Program-made: the position numbers and the translations under genes | Shown: piece by piece, positions 25,872-36,141 of the stretch | Position numbering within the stretch: position 1 is the stretch's first letter | How the letters are laid out: each line of letters begins with the position of its first letter | Source of the DNA: Cryomorphaceae bacterium 1068 | GTDB lineage: Bacteria; Bacteroidota; Bacteroidia; Flavobacteriales_D; Cryomorphaceae | DNA: 64,000 nucleotides | Assembly (NCBI GenBank): GCA_027214385.1 | Contig: JAPVXR010000018.1 | Location: 22,375 to 86,374, forward strand | Reading direction: 5' to 3' | The notes under the pieces: model-generated | Seen by the model: only the letters and a program-made list of their open reading frames with translations | The model's database searches: none | Told to the model about the DNA's origin: nothing

Positions 25872-27557
25872 CTAGATAGCTCTCAAAAAGAATCTGATAC
25901 TTTCATATCCTTCTAAGTGCAATATGATTGTTCGGTTACGAGGTAAAACGGAGGGCACGGGAACAGTATTTATTCCTGAGTAAATTCTTTCATTGACGGT
26001 TAGAAGCTCTTTTCCCTCTTCTGAGTAATAGGTAAAACTAACGACGTATTCTTCATTGGACGAAAATTGCAAGCACAGACCCTCTTCACATTTTACAAGC
26101 CCAATATTTGAGGTGATCCTACTCTGTTCGAAAAAGTCATCTGATAGAGGTATCAATTCACAAATGGAGTCCAGATCACATTCATTCATAAATTGGCAAC
26201 CTGGCATGCTTATGTATGGCAGATCTACGACTTCGAAAGGGTTGTCAGGTTCACAGTTGCACTTATTAAGGTAAGAATACTCTCCTTCACCGAGCTCACA
26301 ACACTGATTCGAGTAATTCTCAAATTGGTATCGATACACCTCGTCATACTTCTCAGTATTATCAATTTCCTCTTTCAATATGGATGTTACAAACCTTACC
26401 TCGGCCGCATTAATATAATCTAAAACACAAGGATTAGTCGTATGGCCACCGTTACAAAAAGTAATGAGCTCATGATAAATATCGGCCTCGTCCATGGCAT
26501 CTGAAATATATTGTGGACCATAGAAGGTGATGGTAGTATCGCTGGTTCCATCAGGAAAAGTAACACGTGCATCACAAAGACCCTCGTCATTTACAAACGT
26601 CCTTTCTTCATATGGAATAATTTGATCACACGTTCCACAGACGATTTGAACGGGAACTTTAACGGGGCTCAGGTCATAACTCAACTGCTCAGGTTTGAAA
26701 ATGGCCGCAGTTCGAGACATTACTCCTTTTATTCTTTCGTAGGGGAATTCATAGTTATCAATAAAAACGCGACCCGTTGAATGAAGCAACCCACCGTCAC
26801 CTAGTTCAACTAAGCCATCTTCTCCATCTACTTGGTATTCATCTCCCGCTCCTAAATAGGGCTCCCACTGTTCTTGTGTCATTCTGCTCGCTGCATGAAA
26901 TCCTGCGGAGCCTCCGTAACTGAAGCCCGTGTAAAAAATTGATTCTCCGTCCACAGGTCTTTCGTTCAAAGGATTGTCCTCAACCATTGAGACAGGCAAT
27001 TGACTGTCATCATAGAGAAAGCTAAAAGATCTCACTACTGCCGAAATGTCTTGAGCAGCCAAATACAAAGACTTGGTGTATATATAGCAATAGTCTGCAC
27101 CCAATCTGTCAGAACGGATAGAAGGAATTACTACAATATATCCTCTCCGAGCCCACGCCAAACCGTTGGGCGCAGCGCTATCTTTATCCCCCTGACCCGA
27201 ATGTAGTATAACGACAACCGGCAAAGCATTTATATCACCTCCTGAATATTTAAATGAAAGCGAGTCATCTGGCAGATAGATATCAAATCTCCGAGAGACA
27301 GGAACTTCCTGTCCGTTTCGATTTGTGATCACTGTATCTGTATCATACCTAAAAGTGAAAATATCAAGCTGATCTTCGGTGAGAATATCCTCCATGAGTA
27401 GATTACCCGTATTCACAGTATCCCCGTCAATATTTGTAACATAGCAGGTCTGATCTAAAAAGCTGTAATCAGCCTGCCCGGTCAACTGTAGTCCAAAATG
27501 AGAGAGCAATATCGATAGGACAACAATTTTAAAATCTTTACTTCTAGTACTTTTCAT
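25872..27557 (-). CDS. Secreted alpha/beta hydrolase (esterase/peptidase-like)
   Basis: A 561-residue protein with a signal peptide ending near LQLTGQA. The fold shows as VVVILHSGQGDKDS (oxyanion-side strand), YIVVIPSIRSDRLGADYC, a nucleophile elbow GFSYGGSAG with Ser213, VQIVCGTCDQIIPYEE (candidate acid Asp) and FCNGGHTTNPC (candidate His). A Cys-rich stretch (CCELGEGEYSYLNKCNC) follows. The C-terminus (SFTYYSEEGKELL...IRFFLRAI) is shaped like a T9SS type A domain but lacks the YPNP entry motif. Substrate unknown; esterase or PHB-depolymerase-like activity is possible. Confidence 0.65.
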   Translation of the reverse strand: MKSTRSKDFKIVVLSILLSHFGLQLTGQADYSFLDQTCYVTNIDGDTVNTGNLLMEDILTEDQLDIFTFRYDTDTVITNRNGQEVPVSRRFDIYLPDDSLSFKYSGGDINALPVVVILHSGQGDKDSAAPNGLAWARRGYIVVIPSIRSDRLGADYCYIYTKSLYLAAQDISAVVRSFSFLYDDSQLPVSMVEDNPLNERPVDGESIFYTGFSYGGSAGFHAASRMTQEQWEPYLGAGDEYQVDGEDGLVELGDGGLLHSTGRVFIDNYEFPYERIKGVMSRTAAIFKPEQLSYDLSPVKVPVQIVCGTCDQIIPYEERTFVNDEGLCDARVTFPDGTSDTTITFYGPQYISDAMDEADIYHELITFCNGGHTTNPCVLDYINAAEVRFVTSILKEEIDNTEKYDEVYRYQFENYSNQCCELGEGEYSYLNKCNCEPDNPFEVVDLPYISMPGCQFMNECDLDSICELIPLSDDFFEQSRITSNIGLVKCEEGLCLQFSSNEEYVVSFTYYSEEGKELLTVNERIYSGINTVPVPSVLPRNRTIILHLEGYESIRFFLRAI

Positions 27558-27717
27558 AAGAGAGAGTTAATACAGCGAGATTCAAACACGAAGTTAGTTT
27601 AAATCCATATTGGTAGCAATCCGACTGAATATGATTTAAATCTCTAAACGAATCTTGTTCCATTAATAATTTGAATTCCTTCATACGATTTTGGCTATAA
27701 CAAATGCTGTTTTTCTT

Positions 27718-29655
27718 TTATTCCATTTTTATGAATCTTACAGAATAATCCGAAAACCCTTGAAATCTTACGATATAAACGGCAGGCTCTAACTCAGAAA
27801 TATCCATTCTAAAACCGTTTAGAATCCCACCTTCCGGCTCTATGCTTTTGCACAACTTACCATTGACATTATAAACTTCAGCAGTCTTCAGACCGCTGAT
27901 TGGGGTAGAAGAGAAAAACCGTACCTCTGTAGAAGCAGGATTCGGATAGGCTTGAAACAAGTTCTCATATTCATCATTGATATCAGGATCAATTCCAACT
28001 TCACTTAAAGCCAGTATCCATCGATCAGGATCAAACTCTAGTGAATTGACAACAAAGTCCACTTCTAAAAAATACATCTGGCCCTGAATAACATTATCCA
28101 AAACCACCGTAGTATCAGACTCTGCACCAACTAGCCTAATGGGAATTGGGATTTCAAAAAAGTCTACTGATTGGTGACTAGGTGACTGATTGATCTTCAC
28201 AAACACCCCTCCGTCCGTCTGGGCATACCAAATTTTGTAATTGGGAAAACCCTCTCCGTAATACCAGTCGCTAAAAAATTCCGAAAGGTCTTTTCCGGAA
28301 ACCTCTTCCATGATTTGAATAAACTCATCCGTATGAGCATATGAAAATGAATGATCAGGATCGTTTAAATAGTTCCGACAGCCTTCAAAAAATGATTCAT
28401 CGCCGATAACCCACCTTAACATGTGTAGTAAGTAGGCACCTTTATTATAGCTGAGGCGCCCGTTAAATATTCGATCTCTATCCAAGGTATCCGTCACAAA
28501 TACCGACCCATCAGGCTGACGAGTAATACTCGATATTCTAGCGGCTTTCCATTCATCAAACTCATCAGGCCTCAGGTACTCTATAGCCAGCCCGTTCATA
28601 TATGTCGCAAAGCCTTCGTTCAGCCATATATCCGACCAGCTCCCGCAAGTCACCTTATTGCCAAACCATTGATGAGCCAATTCATGAGCCGATAAATTGA
28701 ATGACAGCCCCGACATTGTGCTCATTGTGCTATGTTCCATCCCTCCCGGAATACTGGCTTGAGCATGCCCATACTTCTCGGAGGCATAGGGGTACTCGCC
28801 GAATAAATCTGAAAAGAGTTCCATCAATGAGACTATTTCCAGCCCTCTGTCCATTTCATCTTCCATCCGCTCAGGATATACATAATTCAGAATCTCTACA
28901 GTGTCATTTTCCAATTCAGCGAAATAGCTGAATTCAGCGTAGTTCGTGACTGCCATAGACACCAAATAGAAAGGAATGGGGTAACGATGCGTCCAAACAT
29001 AGGTGCTCGTTTGATCGGGATTTAGGATGACTTCTTCAAGAACTCCTTGAGATGCAGCCTTATTTCCGGCAGAAACGGTAATCTCTATTCTTATGCTATC
29101 GAGCTTATCACTTAAAGACATTTTACAAGGCCACCAATCAGCCGCCCCAAAAGGTTGAGAAAGGGTCCATATCTCGGGAACACTACTCCCGTGAAAACCC
29201 TGATTGAAAGAAAGGTAATTATTCTGTCTCGGCTGTCCCTCATAGACTATTCGGATCTCATGCTCCAAATTGCTTTGCAATAAGTCTGACTTTATAAAAA
29301 TTGAGTTTTCCTGAGTAAAGCCATAATGACTTGCTTCTTCTCCATCTACCCAAACTCCACTTACATCAAGCTCAGAACTAAAGTCAAAGTCAATTGAATC
29401 TGTCGTAGCATAGAGCTCAATGGTATTCGTCACCTCTCCCTCAATTCGTCTTTGCCAAGGGTCAATCTCCCACTTACAAACTGCATATTTCCAGTCGTAT
29501 GATTGCCCCACATCAGATGTGGCACTCTTTGATTCGTGCTGAATGAAACGGCGAGACTCCATTTCTGAAATTTTTTCGACTGACCATTCTTCACCCTGAG
29601 CAAGGCATTGAATTGATGCTAACAGAAGTATTACTAAAAGGAACCCTTTGTGCAT
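27718..29655 (-). CDS. T9SS-secreted M1 family metallopeptidase
   Basis: A 645-residue aminopeptidase-type enzyme. ATG 29655 (MHKGFLLVILLLA) opens the signal peptide. The M1 core shows the exopeptidase loop PGGMEHSTM and the zinc site HELAHQWFGN (His324, Glu325, His328) with Glu347 in LNEGFATY. Residues about 570-645 are a type A sorting domain (FQAYPNPASTEV, AVYIVRFQG), so it acts outside the cell. The minus-strand box TATTTTG (29667-29661) ends 6 bases before the ATG. It probably trims peptides released by the secreted endoproteases. Confidence 0.9.
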   Translation of the reverse strand: MHKGFLLVILLLASIQCLAQGEEWSVEKISEMESRRFIQHESKSATSDVGQSYDWKYAVCKWEIDPWQRRIEGEVTNTIELYATTDSIDFDFSSELDVSGVWVDGEEASHYGFTQENSIFIKSDLLQSNLEHEIRIVYEGQPRQNNYLSFNQGFHGSSVPEIWTLSQPFGAADWWPCKMSLSDKLDSIRIEITVSAGNKAASQGVLEEVILNPDQTSTYVWTHRYPIPFYLVSMAVTNYAEFSYFAELENDTVEILNYVYPERMEDEMDRGLEIVSLMELFSDLFGEYPYASEKYGHAQASIPGGMEHSTMSTMSGLSFNLSAHELAHQWFGNKVTCGSWSDIWLNEGFATYMNGLAIEYLRPDEFDEWKAARISSITRQPDGSVFVTDTLDRDRIFNGRLSYNKGAYLLHMLRWVIGDESFFEGCRNYLNDPDHSFSYAHTDEFIQIMEEVSGKDLSEFFSDWYYGEGFPNYKIWYAQTDGGVFVKINQSPSHQSVDFFEIPIPIRLVGAESDTTVVLDNVIQGQMYFLEVDFVVNSLEFDPDRWILALSEVGIDPDINDEYENLFQAYPNPASTEVRFFSSTPISGLKTAEVYNVNGKLCKSIEPEGGILNGFRMDISELEPAVYIVRFQGFSDYSVRFIKME

Positions 29656-29660
29656 TTGGT

Positions 29661-29667
29661 CAAAATA
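29661..29667 (-). promoter_or_regulatory. TATTTTG box 6 bases before the M1 peptidase ATG
   Basis: A one-base-short TAnnTTTG at the same distance from the start codon as in other predicted leaderless genes of the window; it supports the choice of ATG 29655. Confidence 0.4.
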
Positions 29668-29724
29668 CAATATTGTGATTCAAAACCCGAACACTTGGAG
29701 ACCTACCTTGGTTATAATGACAAT

Positions 29725-29773
29725 TCATTCGTCGATATTATTTTGACTTTCATCGAAAAGCACTTTAAATTCG
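29725..29773 (+). promoter_or_regulatory. Promoter of the first propeller gene (duplicated module)
   Basis: TCATTCGTCG at 29725, TTG of the -33 element at 29743 followed by ACTTTCATCGAAA, then after 20 bases TAAATTCG (29766-29773) and GTAACC. The same elements with identical spacing occur upstream of the second propeller gene. Confidence 0.65.
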
Positions 29774-29800
29774 TAACCTTAACGCAACAACAAAATCGCT

Positions 29801-32800
29801 ATGCAAAAATTCAACTTTAAAAATTCCTTTCTCACCGCCTTCGCCTTTCTCTCAGGCTTAATGGCTTTTGGACAAGGGGTGTGTACACAGTTTTCCTACT
29901 ACTACGCTGATATTAATTATCCGCAGTCGGGAGGTACAGAAACAGATATCTATTCTGTTACTCTTGATGGAGAGAACGCAATCCTATCTCCAATTGTTGA
30001 AGATTTAGGTTACGCTGCGCATATTGCGTACAATCAAATTGATGGATTGATTTATGTTGTAAATGGAAATAACGGCGCAATTAGTACTCTAGACCCTTCA
30101 ACTTTTGTATTATCTGAGGCGGTAAGCGTTAGTCCGAGTATCTCAATCACTGTTGCTGCCTTCAACGACGAAGGAAATCTATTGATCGGTGGTTCTGCTA
30201 ACAGTGGTCAACTTTACTCAGTAGATTTTGGATCAGAACCTTACTCCTTGTCAGAATTTTCAGGATCAAATGACATTGAAGGTGGAGACATCACTTTCTC
30301 CGAGGCAGGAAATCTCTATTTGGCCTCCAAGCCCGAGGGGAAACTTTACGAAGTTATTCCCGGTTTTGAAAACGACTTGAAAGGAAACGTAGACGGTCAG
30401 GTAACCGGTATGGCAACATTTGAAGATGGTGAGAGTGTTATTGTCTCCTCTCGGAACAACGATCGATTCTTAGTGTACAGCCTTGACGGCGAAGTAACAG
30501 TAAGTGGAGAGTACAATGCAATTCTCGATGATGAGCCTTTTTCTTTAGAGAATGGCGACATGGCGTCAGGATGTTCTGAGCGCAGCACTTCAGTAGAAGG
30601 ATGCGATGACCTAAGAACTTATTACATCCACAACGCCCAAGGCGCAGGGCCAGTTATTCTATACGCCGTTGATTTCAACGAAATGGGAGGAGCAAATCTT
30701 TCTGTTCTTGTAGATAATCTTGGCGGTGGATCACACATGGGCCTTGGTGAAGATGGCTTCATTTATATTGTCCGTCACAACAACGGAATGCTAAGCAGGG
30801 TCAATCCACTCAACCCTATCGTCGAAACCATTGGTCAAATCAATGTTGATGGAGAAAACGTTACCAGCATTCCTGCTGTTGTAGTAGGAGATGATGGATT
30901 TGTTTATGTAGGCTCAAGCGCTACGGACATGATTTACAAAGTCAATCCAATGACGGCCGAAGCTGAAGTATTTGGTGAAGGAAATGTCGCAGGTGGAGAC
31001 TTGGTATTTGTTGGGAATGACCTTTGGTTGGCCAACAGATCACAGGGGCGTTTCTACGAGATCAATGGTGAAGGCCAATTTGATGTGGATGCTGAAGAAA
31101 TCAATGGTGTTTCTGTTTTGCCTGATGGAAATCTTTTGATTGCAAATGGAAACTTGAACGGTTTGTTCGAGGTTTACGAGCCGGGAACAGGAGCTGCCAC
31201 AGGCGAAGTATTTGAAACAGGTCTAGCCCTATTCAATGGTGACTTAGCCACTCGTTGTTTCGACGGACAACCCGTATTCCAAGGATGTGATGATTTCCAA
31301 ACTTATTACATTCATACCCCACTTGGTGGAGGAGACGTAATTCTATACAACGTTGAATTGACCGATTTGGGTGAAGCAAACCTAACAGCAATTAGAACGC
31401 TTGATGGAGACTCTCACCTAGGATTGGGTCAAGATGGCCTATTGTACATTGTACGGGTGAGTACAGGGATGATGACTATTCTAGATCTTGATACAGATAC
31501 TGAAGCTCAAGTTCAGATAAATCTGGATGGAAATAACATAACTAGCATTCCTGCCGTAGTGGTAGGCGATGATGGATTCGTTTATATTGGTTCGGGGAAT
31601 ACAATCTACAAAGTTGAACCGAGCACAGGTGATGCTGAAGTATTCGGAAATGAGAATATTAGCGGTGGAGACTTGGTGTTCGCAGGTGGAGCTTTATGGT
31701 ATGCAAACAGATCCAACTCTACTTTCTATGAAGTAAATGGTGAAGGCCAGTTTACTGTGGGAGCAGCTGAAATCAATGGCGTTTCAACACTACCTAACGG
31801 TAACCTACTAATAGCCGATGGTGACTTAGGAAATACGTTTGAAGTTTATGAACCACTTACGGGAAATGCGACAGGCGAAGAGTTTGATTCTGGCCTTGAG
31901 CTTTACTGGGGAGACCTTGCCGGTAGATGCTTTGACAATAACAATGAAGAAGGAGAATGTGAAAACTTCCAGTTGTTTTTAGCGGCAAACGGCAACCAAG
32001 ACGGAGATATTTACAGAGTCAACCTTGAAGAAGGAACGGTTTCACTAGAGCTACTCCTGGAAGACCTTGGTCGTCCACACATCGCTTATGACGAAAGCAA
32101 TGGACTTATGTACATCATCTTGGGACCAACAGGGGAAGTAGCAGTTTACGATCCTGTAGCTGATATTTTGACAACCTTCTCTAACATTACGATGGGACAG
32201 ATGGATATTATTGATACTTACTCTGCAGTCGTAACAAATGAAGGTACCCTATTGGTAGGCTCAAACTTCGGCGTGGTTTATGAAGTTGATCCTGCTACAG
32301 GAGCAGCCTCTAACCCAATGGATGCTAATGTTGACGGTGGAGATCTCATTCAAACCAATGATGGTGATGTTTGGGTTATTAACCGGGGTCAAGGACGTTT
32401 TTACAACCTGACTGATGGTGTGACTGAATTCGATGTGGAGCTTGACGGAATCTATGGTGCTGCAGTAATGCAAAGCGGAATGATTCTAGTTGGTGACCAA
32501 GGAAACCAACTACGAGTTGTAGACCCCGCGGTTCCGGGATTGACAGAAACTATCTTCGAACTTGACTTTTCTCTAACTGCAGGAGACCTTGCTGGTGGAT
32601 GCGGAGACAACTACGTAGGATTGGAGCAACCTCCTACAGCTGAGAATACAGCTGTGGTGATTGGAGAAGGCGCTACTTCTTTCGTAACATACCCAAATCC
32701 AACGGAAGGAATCTCCAATGTTCAAATAGTGCCAGGTTCTTCTGAAAGAGCAGTAATTGAAGTATTCGACATGAGCGGGCGCTCTGTAGCTACTTTACTT

Positions 32801-32932
32801 AATCAAGATGTACAAGAAGGAAATACTTATAGAATGACCTTTGACGGAACACTTCTTCCTAACGGAGTCTATGTTGTGAAGTACGTTACTCATAGTGAAA
32901 CGGCAATTCAGAAAATCATGATTGCCAGATAA
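29801..32932 (+). CDS. T9SS beta-propeller-like repeat protein A
   Basis: A 1043-residue secreted protein. After the signal peptide (FLTAFAFLSGLMAFG) come four modules, about residues 26-267, 268-495, 496-719 and 720-945. Each has short strand repeats such as IYVVNGNNGAISTLDP, DGFVYVGSS and DLWLANRSQGRFYEINGEG, resembling YVTN/NHL beta-propellers. A type A sorting domain closes it (FVTYPNPTEG, MSGRSVATLL, GVYVVKY). It has no catalytic motif; surface binding or scaffolding is likely. It is a paralog of the next gene, with a terminator between them, and shares its promoter design. Confidence 0.82.
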   Translation: MQKFNFKNSFLTAFAFLSGLMAFGQGVCTQFSYYYADINYPQSGGTETDIYSVTLDGENAILSPIVEDLGYAAHIAYNQIDGLIYVVNGNNGAISTLDPSTFVLSEAVSVSPSISITVAAFNDEGNLLIGGSANSGQLYSVDFGSEPYSLSEFSGSNDIEGGDITFSEAGNLYLASKPEGKLYEVIPGFENDLKGNVDGQVTGMATFEDGESVIVSSRNNDRFLVYSLDGEVTVSGEYNAILDDEPFSLENGDMASGCSERSTSVEGCDDLRTYYIHNAQGAGPVILYAVDFNEMGGANLSVLVDNLGGGSHMGLGEDGFIYIVRHNNGMLSRVNPLNPIVETIGQINVDGENVTSIPAVVVGDDGFVYVGSSATDMIYKVNPMTAEAEVFGEGNVAGGDLVFVGNDLWLANRSQGRFYEINGEGQFDVDAEEINGVSVLPDGNLLIANGNLNGLFEVYEPGTGAATGEVFETGLALFNGDLATRCFDGQPVFQGCDDFQTYYIHTPLGGGDVILYNVELTDLGEANLTAIRTLDGDSHLGLGQDGLLYIVRVSTGMMTILDLDTDTEAQVQINLDGNNITSIPAVVVGDDGFVYIGSGNTIYKVEPSTGDAEVFGNENISGGDLVFAGGALWYANRSNSTFYEVNGEGQFTVGAAEINGVSTLPNGNLLIADGDLGNTFEVYEPLTGNATGEEFDSGLELYWGDLAGRCFDNNNEEGECENFQLFLAANGNQDGDIYRVNLEEGTVSLELLLEDLGRPHIAYDESNGLMYIILGPTGEVAVYDPVADILTTFSNITMGQMDIIDTYSAVVTNEGTLLVGSNFGVVYEVDPATGAASNPMDANVDGGDLIQTNDGDVWVINRGQGRFYNLTDGVTEFDVELDGIYGAAVMQSGMILVGDQGNQLRVVDPAVPGLTETIFELDFSLTAGDLAGGCGDNYVGLEQPPTAENTAVVIGEGATSFVTYPNPTEGISNVQIVPGSSERAVIEVFDMSGRSVATLLNQDVQEGNTYRMTFDGTLLPNGVYVVKYVTHSETAIQKIMIAR

Positions 32933-32952
32933 TTTCTAAAAGTTTATACAAC

Positions 32953-32987
32953 CAAAAGCCTTCCCACAACGGGGAGGCTTTTTTTAT
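32953..32987 (+). terminator. Intrinsic terminator after propeller gene A
   Basis: AAAAGCCTTCCC and GGGGAGGCTTTT pair around an ACAAC loop, with a T-rich run continuing to 32985. Confidence 0.85.
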
Positions 32988-33093
32988 ATCAGTCTAGGTT
33001 AATTGACCCCAAACCTTTGCTAATTCAGGGTTCGGCAAAGACTATCACAACAAATTATATCTCGCAATGCCAAAGACTTAAAGAGAAAAATCA

Positions 33094-33142
33094 TCATTCG
33101 TCGTATAAATATTGACTTTCGTCGAAATCCGCTATACTTTTG
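33094..33142 (+). promoter_or_regulatory. Promoter of the second propeller gene (duplicated module)
   Basis: TCATTCGTCG at 33094, -33 TTG at 33112 followed by ACTTTCGTCGAAA, 20-base spacer, and an exact TAnnTTTG (TACTTTTG 33135-33142) then TAACC. TTTCRTCGAAA is near-palindromic and is a candidate operator. Confidence 0.68.
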
Positions 33143-33173
33143 TAACCATAACAAACAATCAAAAATACCAGCT

Positions 33174-36119
33174 ATGATAAAAATTGACATGAAAAAAGGT
33201 ATGCTTACTGCCTTTACATTCCTTTCGGGAATGACACTCCTTGCTCAAGGAGTCTGTACTAATTTCTCTTATTACTATGCAGATATTAACTATCCTGCAT
33301 CGGGTGGAACAGAAACTGACATTTATTCAGTCTCACTAGAAGGTGAGGATGCAATTCTCTCAGCTATTGTTGAAGATATTCCAAATGCAGCACACATCGC
33401 TTATAATGAGATGAACGGGCTCATTTATGTAGTAAACGGAACGAATGGTTCTATTAGTACACTGGACCCTTCTACCGGAGTTCTATCCGAAGAGGTAAGT
33501 GTTTCTCCAAGTGTGGGAATTACAGTTGCTGCTTTTGACGCTGAAGGAAACCTCTTGATCGGCGGATCTGCCAACGATGGAAAAATCTACGTGGTTGATT
33601 TGGGATCAAATCCATATACTCTTTCTGATTTCTCTGATGGGAATGATATTCAAGGTGGAGACATCACTTTTGGCGCTTCAGGTAGCCTTTACTTGGCTTC
33701 AAAGCCTGAAGGGAAATTATACGAAGTAATTCCAGGTTTTGAGAATACCGTTCTTGGAAATGTAAACGGTGAAGTGACGGGTATTGCCACTTTAGAAGAT
33801 GGCGGAAGCATTATTGTTTCCTCAAGAAATAATGGACAATTCTTGACATATGATGTAGATGGAGGATTTAGCGAAAGCACTGCATACAACGCCATTCTAA
33901 ACGGAGAACCATTCACACTTGAAAATGGAGATATGGCTTCAGGGTGTTCTGAAAGAAGTACATCAATTGAAGGTTGTTCAGACTTACGTACCTACTACAT
34001 GGAAGATGCAGTAGGTGGTGGAAGCGATATCCTTTATTCAGTTAACTTCAATGAAATGGGCGGAGCTGATCTAGTGGAGCTTGGTACTTTTGGTGCTGGA
34101 AGCCACATCGGAGTTGGTCCAAACGGATTGATTTACATCGTAAGATACGGCTCTGGAATGCTGACAACTTGGGATCCTGAAACGCTTGCCTCAGTAAATG
34201 AAGTACAAATCAACGTAGACGGAAGTAACATCGGTCAAATTCCAGCTGTGGTTGCAGGTGACGACGGATTTGTATATGTTGGATCTCAAGCCGGAGATAT
34301 CATCTACAAAGTAGACCCTACCACAGGAAACGCTACTATTTTTGGTGAAGCCAATGTTGGTGGTGGAGACCTCGTATTTGTTGATGGTGCGCTATGGTGT
34401 GCTAACAGAGGATTAGGTCGTTTCTTTGAAGTAAACGGAGAGGGTGAGTTTGACGTTGCCGCCGAAGAAATCAACGGTGTTGCAAATCTACCCGATGGAA
34501 ACCTACTGATTTCCAATGGAAACTTAAATGGACTATTCGAAGTGTACGAGCCTGGAACAGGTATTGCTACAGGCGAGACTTTCGAAACAGGTCTGGAACT
34601 ATTCAATGGTGACTTGGCGAGCAGATGCTTCGATGGAAACCAAGGATCAGAATGCGAAAACTTCCAATTGTTCCTTTCCGCTAATGGAAATCAAGGTGGA
34701 GACATCTACCGTGTTACTTTAGGTGATGGTTCTGCTTCTTTAGAACTTCTTCTTGAAGGTCTCGGAGATCCTCACTTGGCTTATGACGAAATCAATGGAT
34801 TGCTTTACATCGTAAAAGGAAGTGGTGACGTAGCCATCTATGACCCCGTAACAGATGTTTTGAGCACTTTCTCAAACATAGCTATGGGCGACATGAATGT
34901 AGCCCAAACTTATGCTGCTGTTGTAACTGAAGAAGGAACACTTCTAGTTGGTTCAGCAAACCAAAACAAAGTCTACGAAGTTAATCCTGCAACAGGAGAA
35001 GCCTCAAATGCTGTCGACGTACCGGTTAGTGGTGGAGATATTATCCAAACCAATGACGGCGACGTTTGGTTGATCAACAGATCACAAAATCGCTTCTACA
35101 ACATCACAGACGGTGTTTCTCAATTTGATGTAGACTTGAATCAAATGTATGGAGCAGCTGTAATGGAAAGTGGAATGATCCTAGTCGGTAATGCAGGAAC
35201 TCAACTTAGAGTTGTTGACCCTGCTACTGCTAGTGTTACTGAAACTGTATACAACATTGACATCAATGTAAGTGCAGGAGACCTTGCCGGTGGATGCGGT
35301 GATGCTAATCCGGAAGTTACTCCTGAACCAGGAGAGTGCTATGTAGCTGAAGCTTTCGATTATGTAGAAGGTGTGCGAAGCAACGGTGGTGCAATAGCTA
35401 CTAACCGCACTGACTCAACTCAAGCTGAAGGAATGCCTGAAGGAATTGATCAATTGGTATTCGTAACTCTAGGTTACGGAGGAAGCATTAAGCTGGACTT
35501 CAACGGTGCAGTTCCAAACCTTGATGGCGATGACCTCGAAGTTGTAGAAACTTCATACGGAAACCCTGGTTGTGACGCTTATCCTGAGTATGCAGATGTT
35601 TATGTTTCTCAAAACGGAGTAGACTTCTTCTTCGCCGAAACAGTTTGCAAAAGCGACAATGGAGTAGATATCAGCGCAGCCGGCGATTTTGACTACATTA
35701 CCGTGGTTGAGATCAGAAACAACGATACGTTGACTTCAACTCCTGATGGTTATGACCTTGACGGTGTAAGAGCAATCTGGAACTGTGAAGGAACGACAGA
35801 GGAAGAAAATGAGCCTGGTCAAAGTGAAGGTGACGTTGTTCAATTTGTAACAACTCCTTCTACGATTATCAACTCATACCCGAACCCAACTGAAGGTCAA
35901 GCAACAATTGAGTTCAGTGTAGGGCAAACAGAGCGTGCAGTAGTTGAAATCTTCGACATGAACGGACGCTCAGTTGAGACGTTGTTCAACCAAGATGTTC
36001 AGGCAGGAAACACTTACCGCTTGGCATTTGATGGTGGTGCGTTGCCTAATGGAATCTATGTTGTGAAATTTGTAACCGAAAGCCAAACGGTTATCGAGAA
36101 GATCATGATTGCGAGATAA
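33174..36119 (+). CDS. T9SS beta-propeller-like repeat protein B
   Basis: A 981-residue paralog of the upstream gene. Start 33174 is supported because the first 14 residues align without gap to protein A. It has three propeller-type modules (about 26-267, 268-493, 494-720), matching modules 1, 2 and 4 of A. A new domain at about 722-870 follows (CYVAEAFDYVEGV, LVFVTLGYGGSIKLDF, YADVYVSQNGVDFFF, DGYDLDGVRAIW), resembling surface-protein beta-sandwiches, then a type A sorting domain (INSYPNPTEG, GIYVVKFVT). Likely a secreted or surface-bound binding protein. The second half of the gene has somewhat more regular codon choice than its neighbours. Confidence 0.82.
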   Translation: MIKIDMKKGMLTAFTFLSGMTLLAQGVCTNFSYYYADINYPASGGTETDIYSVSLEGEDAILSAIVEDIPNAAHIAYNEMNGLIYVVNGTNGSISTLDPSTGVLSEEVSVSPSVGITVAAFDAEGNLLIGGSANDGKIYVVDLGSNPYTLSDFSDGNDIQGGDITFGASGSLYLASKPEGKLYEVIPGFENTVLGNVNGEVTGIATLEDGGSIIVSSRNNGQFLTYDVDGGFSESTAYNAILNGEPFTLENGDMASGCSERSTSIEGCSDLRTYYMEDAVGGGSDILYSVNFNEMGGADLVELGTFGAGSHIGVGPNGLIYIVRYGSGMLTTWDPETLASVNEVQINVDGSNIGQIPAVVAGDDGFVYVGSQAGDIIYKVDPTTGNATIFGEANVGGGDLVFVDGALWCANRGLGRFFEVNGEGEFDVAAEEINGVANLPDGNLLISNGNLNGLFEVYEPGTGIATGETFETGLELFNGDLASRCFDGNQGSECENFQLFLSANGNQGGDIYRVTLGDGSASLELLLEGLGDPHLAYDEINGLLYIVKGSGDVAIYDPVTDVLSTFSNIAMGDMNVAQTYAAVVTEEGTLLVGSANQNKVYEVNPATGEASNAVDVPVSGGDIIQTNDGDVWLINRSQNRFYNITDGVSQFDVDLNQMYGAAVMESGMILVGNAGTQLRVVDPATASVTETVYNIDINVSAGDLAGGCGDANPEVTPEPGECYVAEAFDYVEGVRSNGGAIATNRTDSTQAEGMPEGIDQLVFVTLGYGGSIKLDFNGAVPNLDGDDLEVVETSYGNPGCDAYPEYADVYVSQNGVDFFFAETVCKSDNGVDISAAGDFDYITVVEIRNNDTLTSTPDGYDLDGVRAIWNCEGTTEEENEPGQSEGDVVQFVTTPSTIINSYPNPTEGQATIEFSVGQTERAVVEIFDMNGRSVETLFNQDVQAGNTYRLAFDGGALPNGIYVVKFVTESQTVIEKIMIAR

Positions 36120-36141
36120 TCTAAAATCTTGTTCATAGCTG

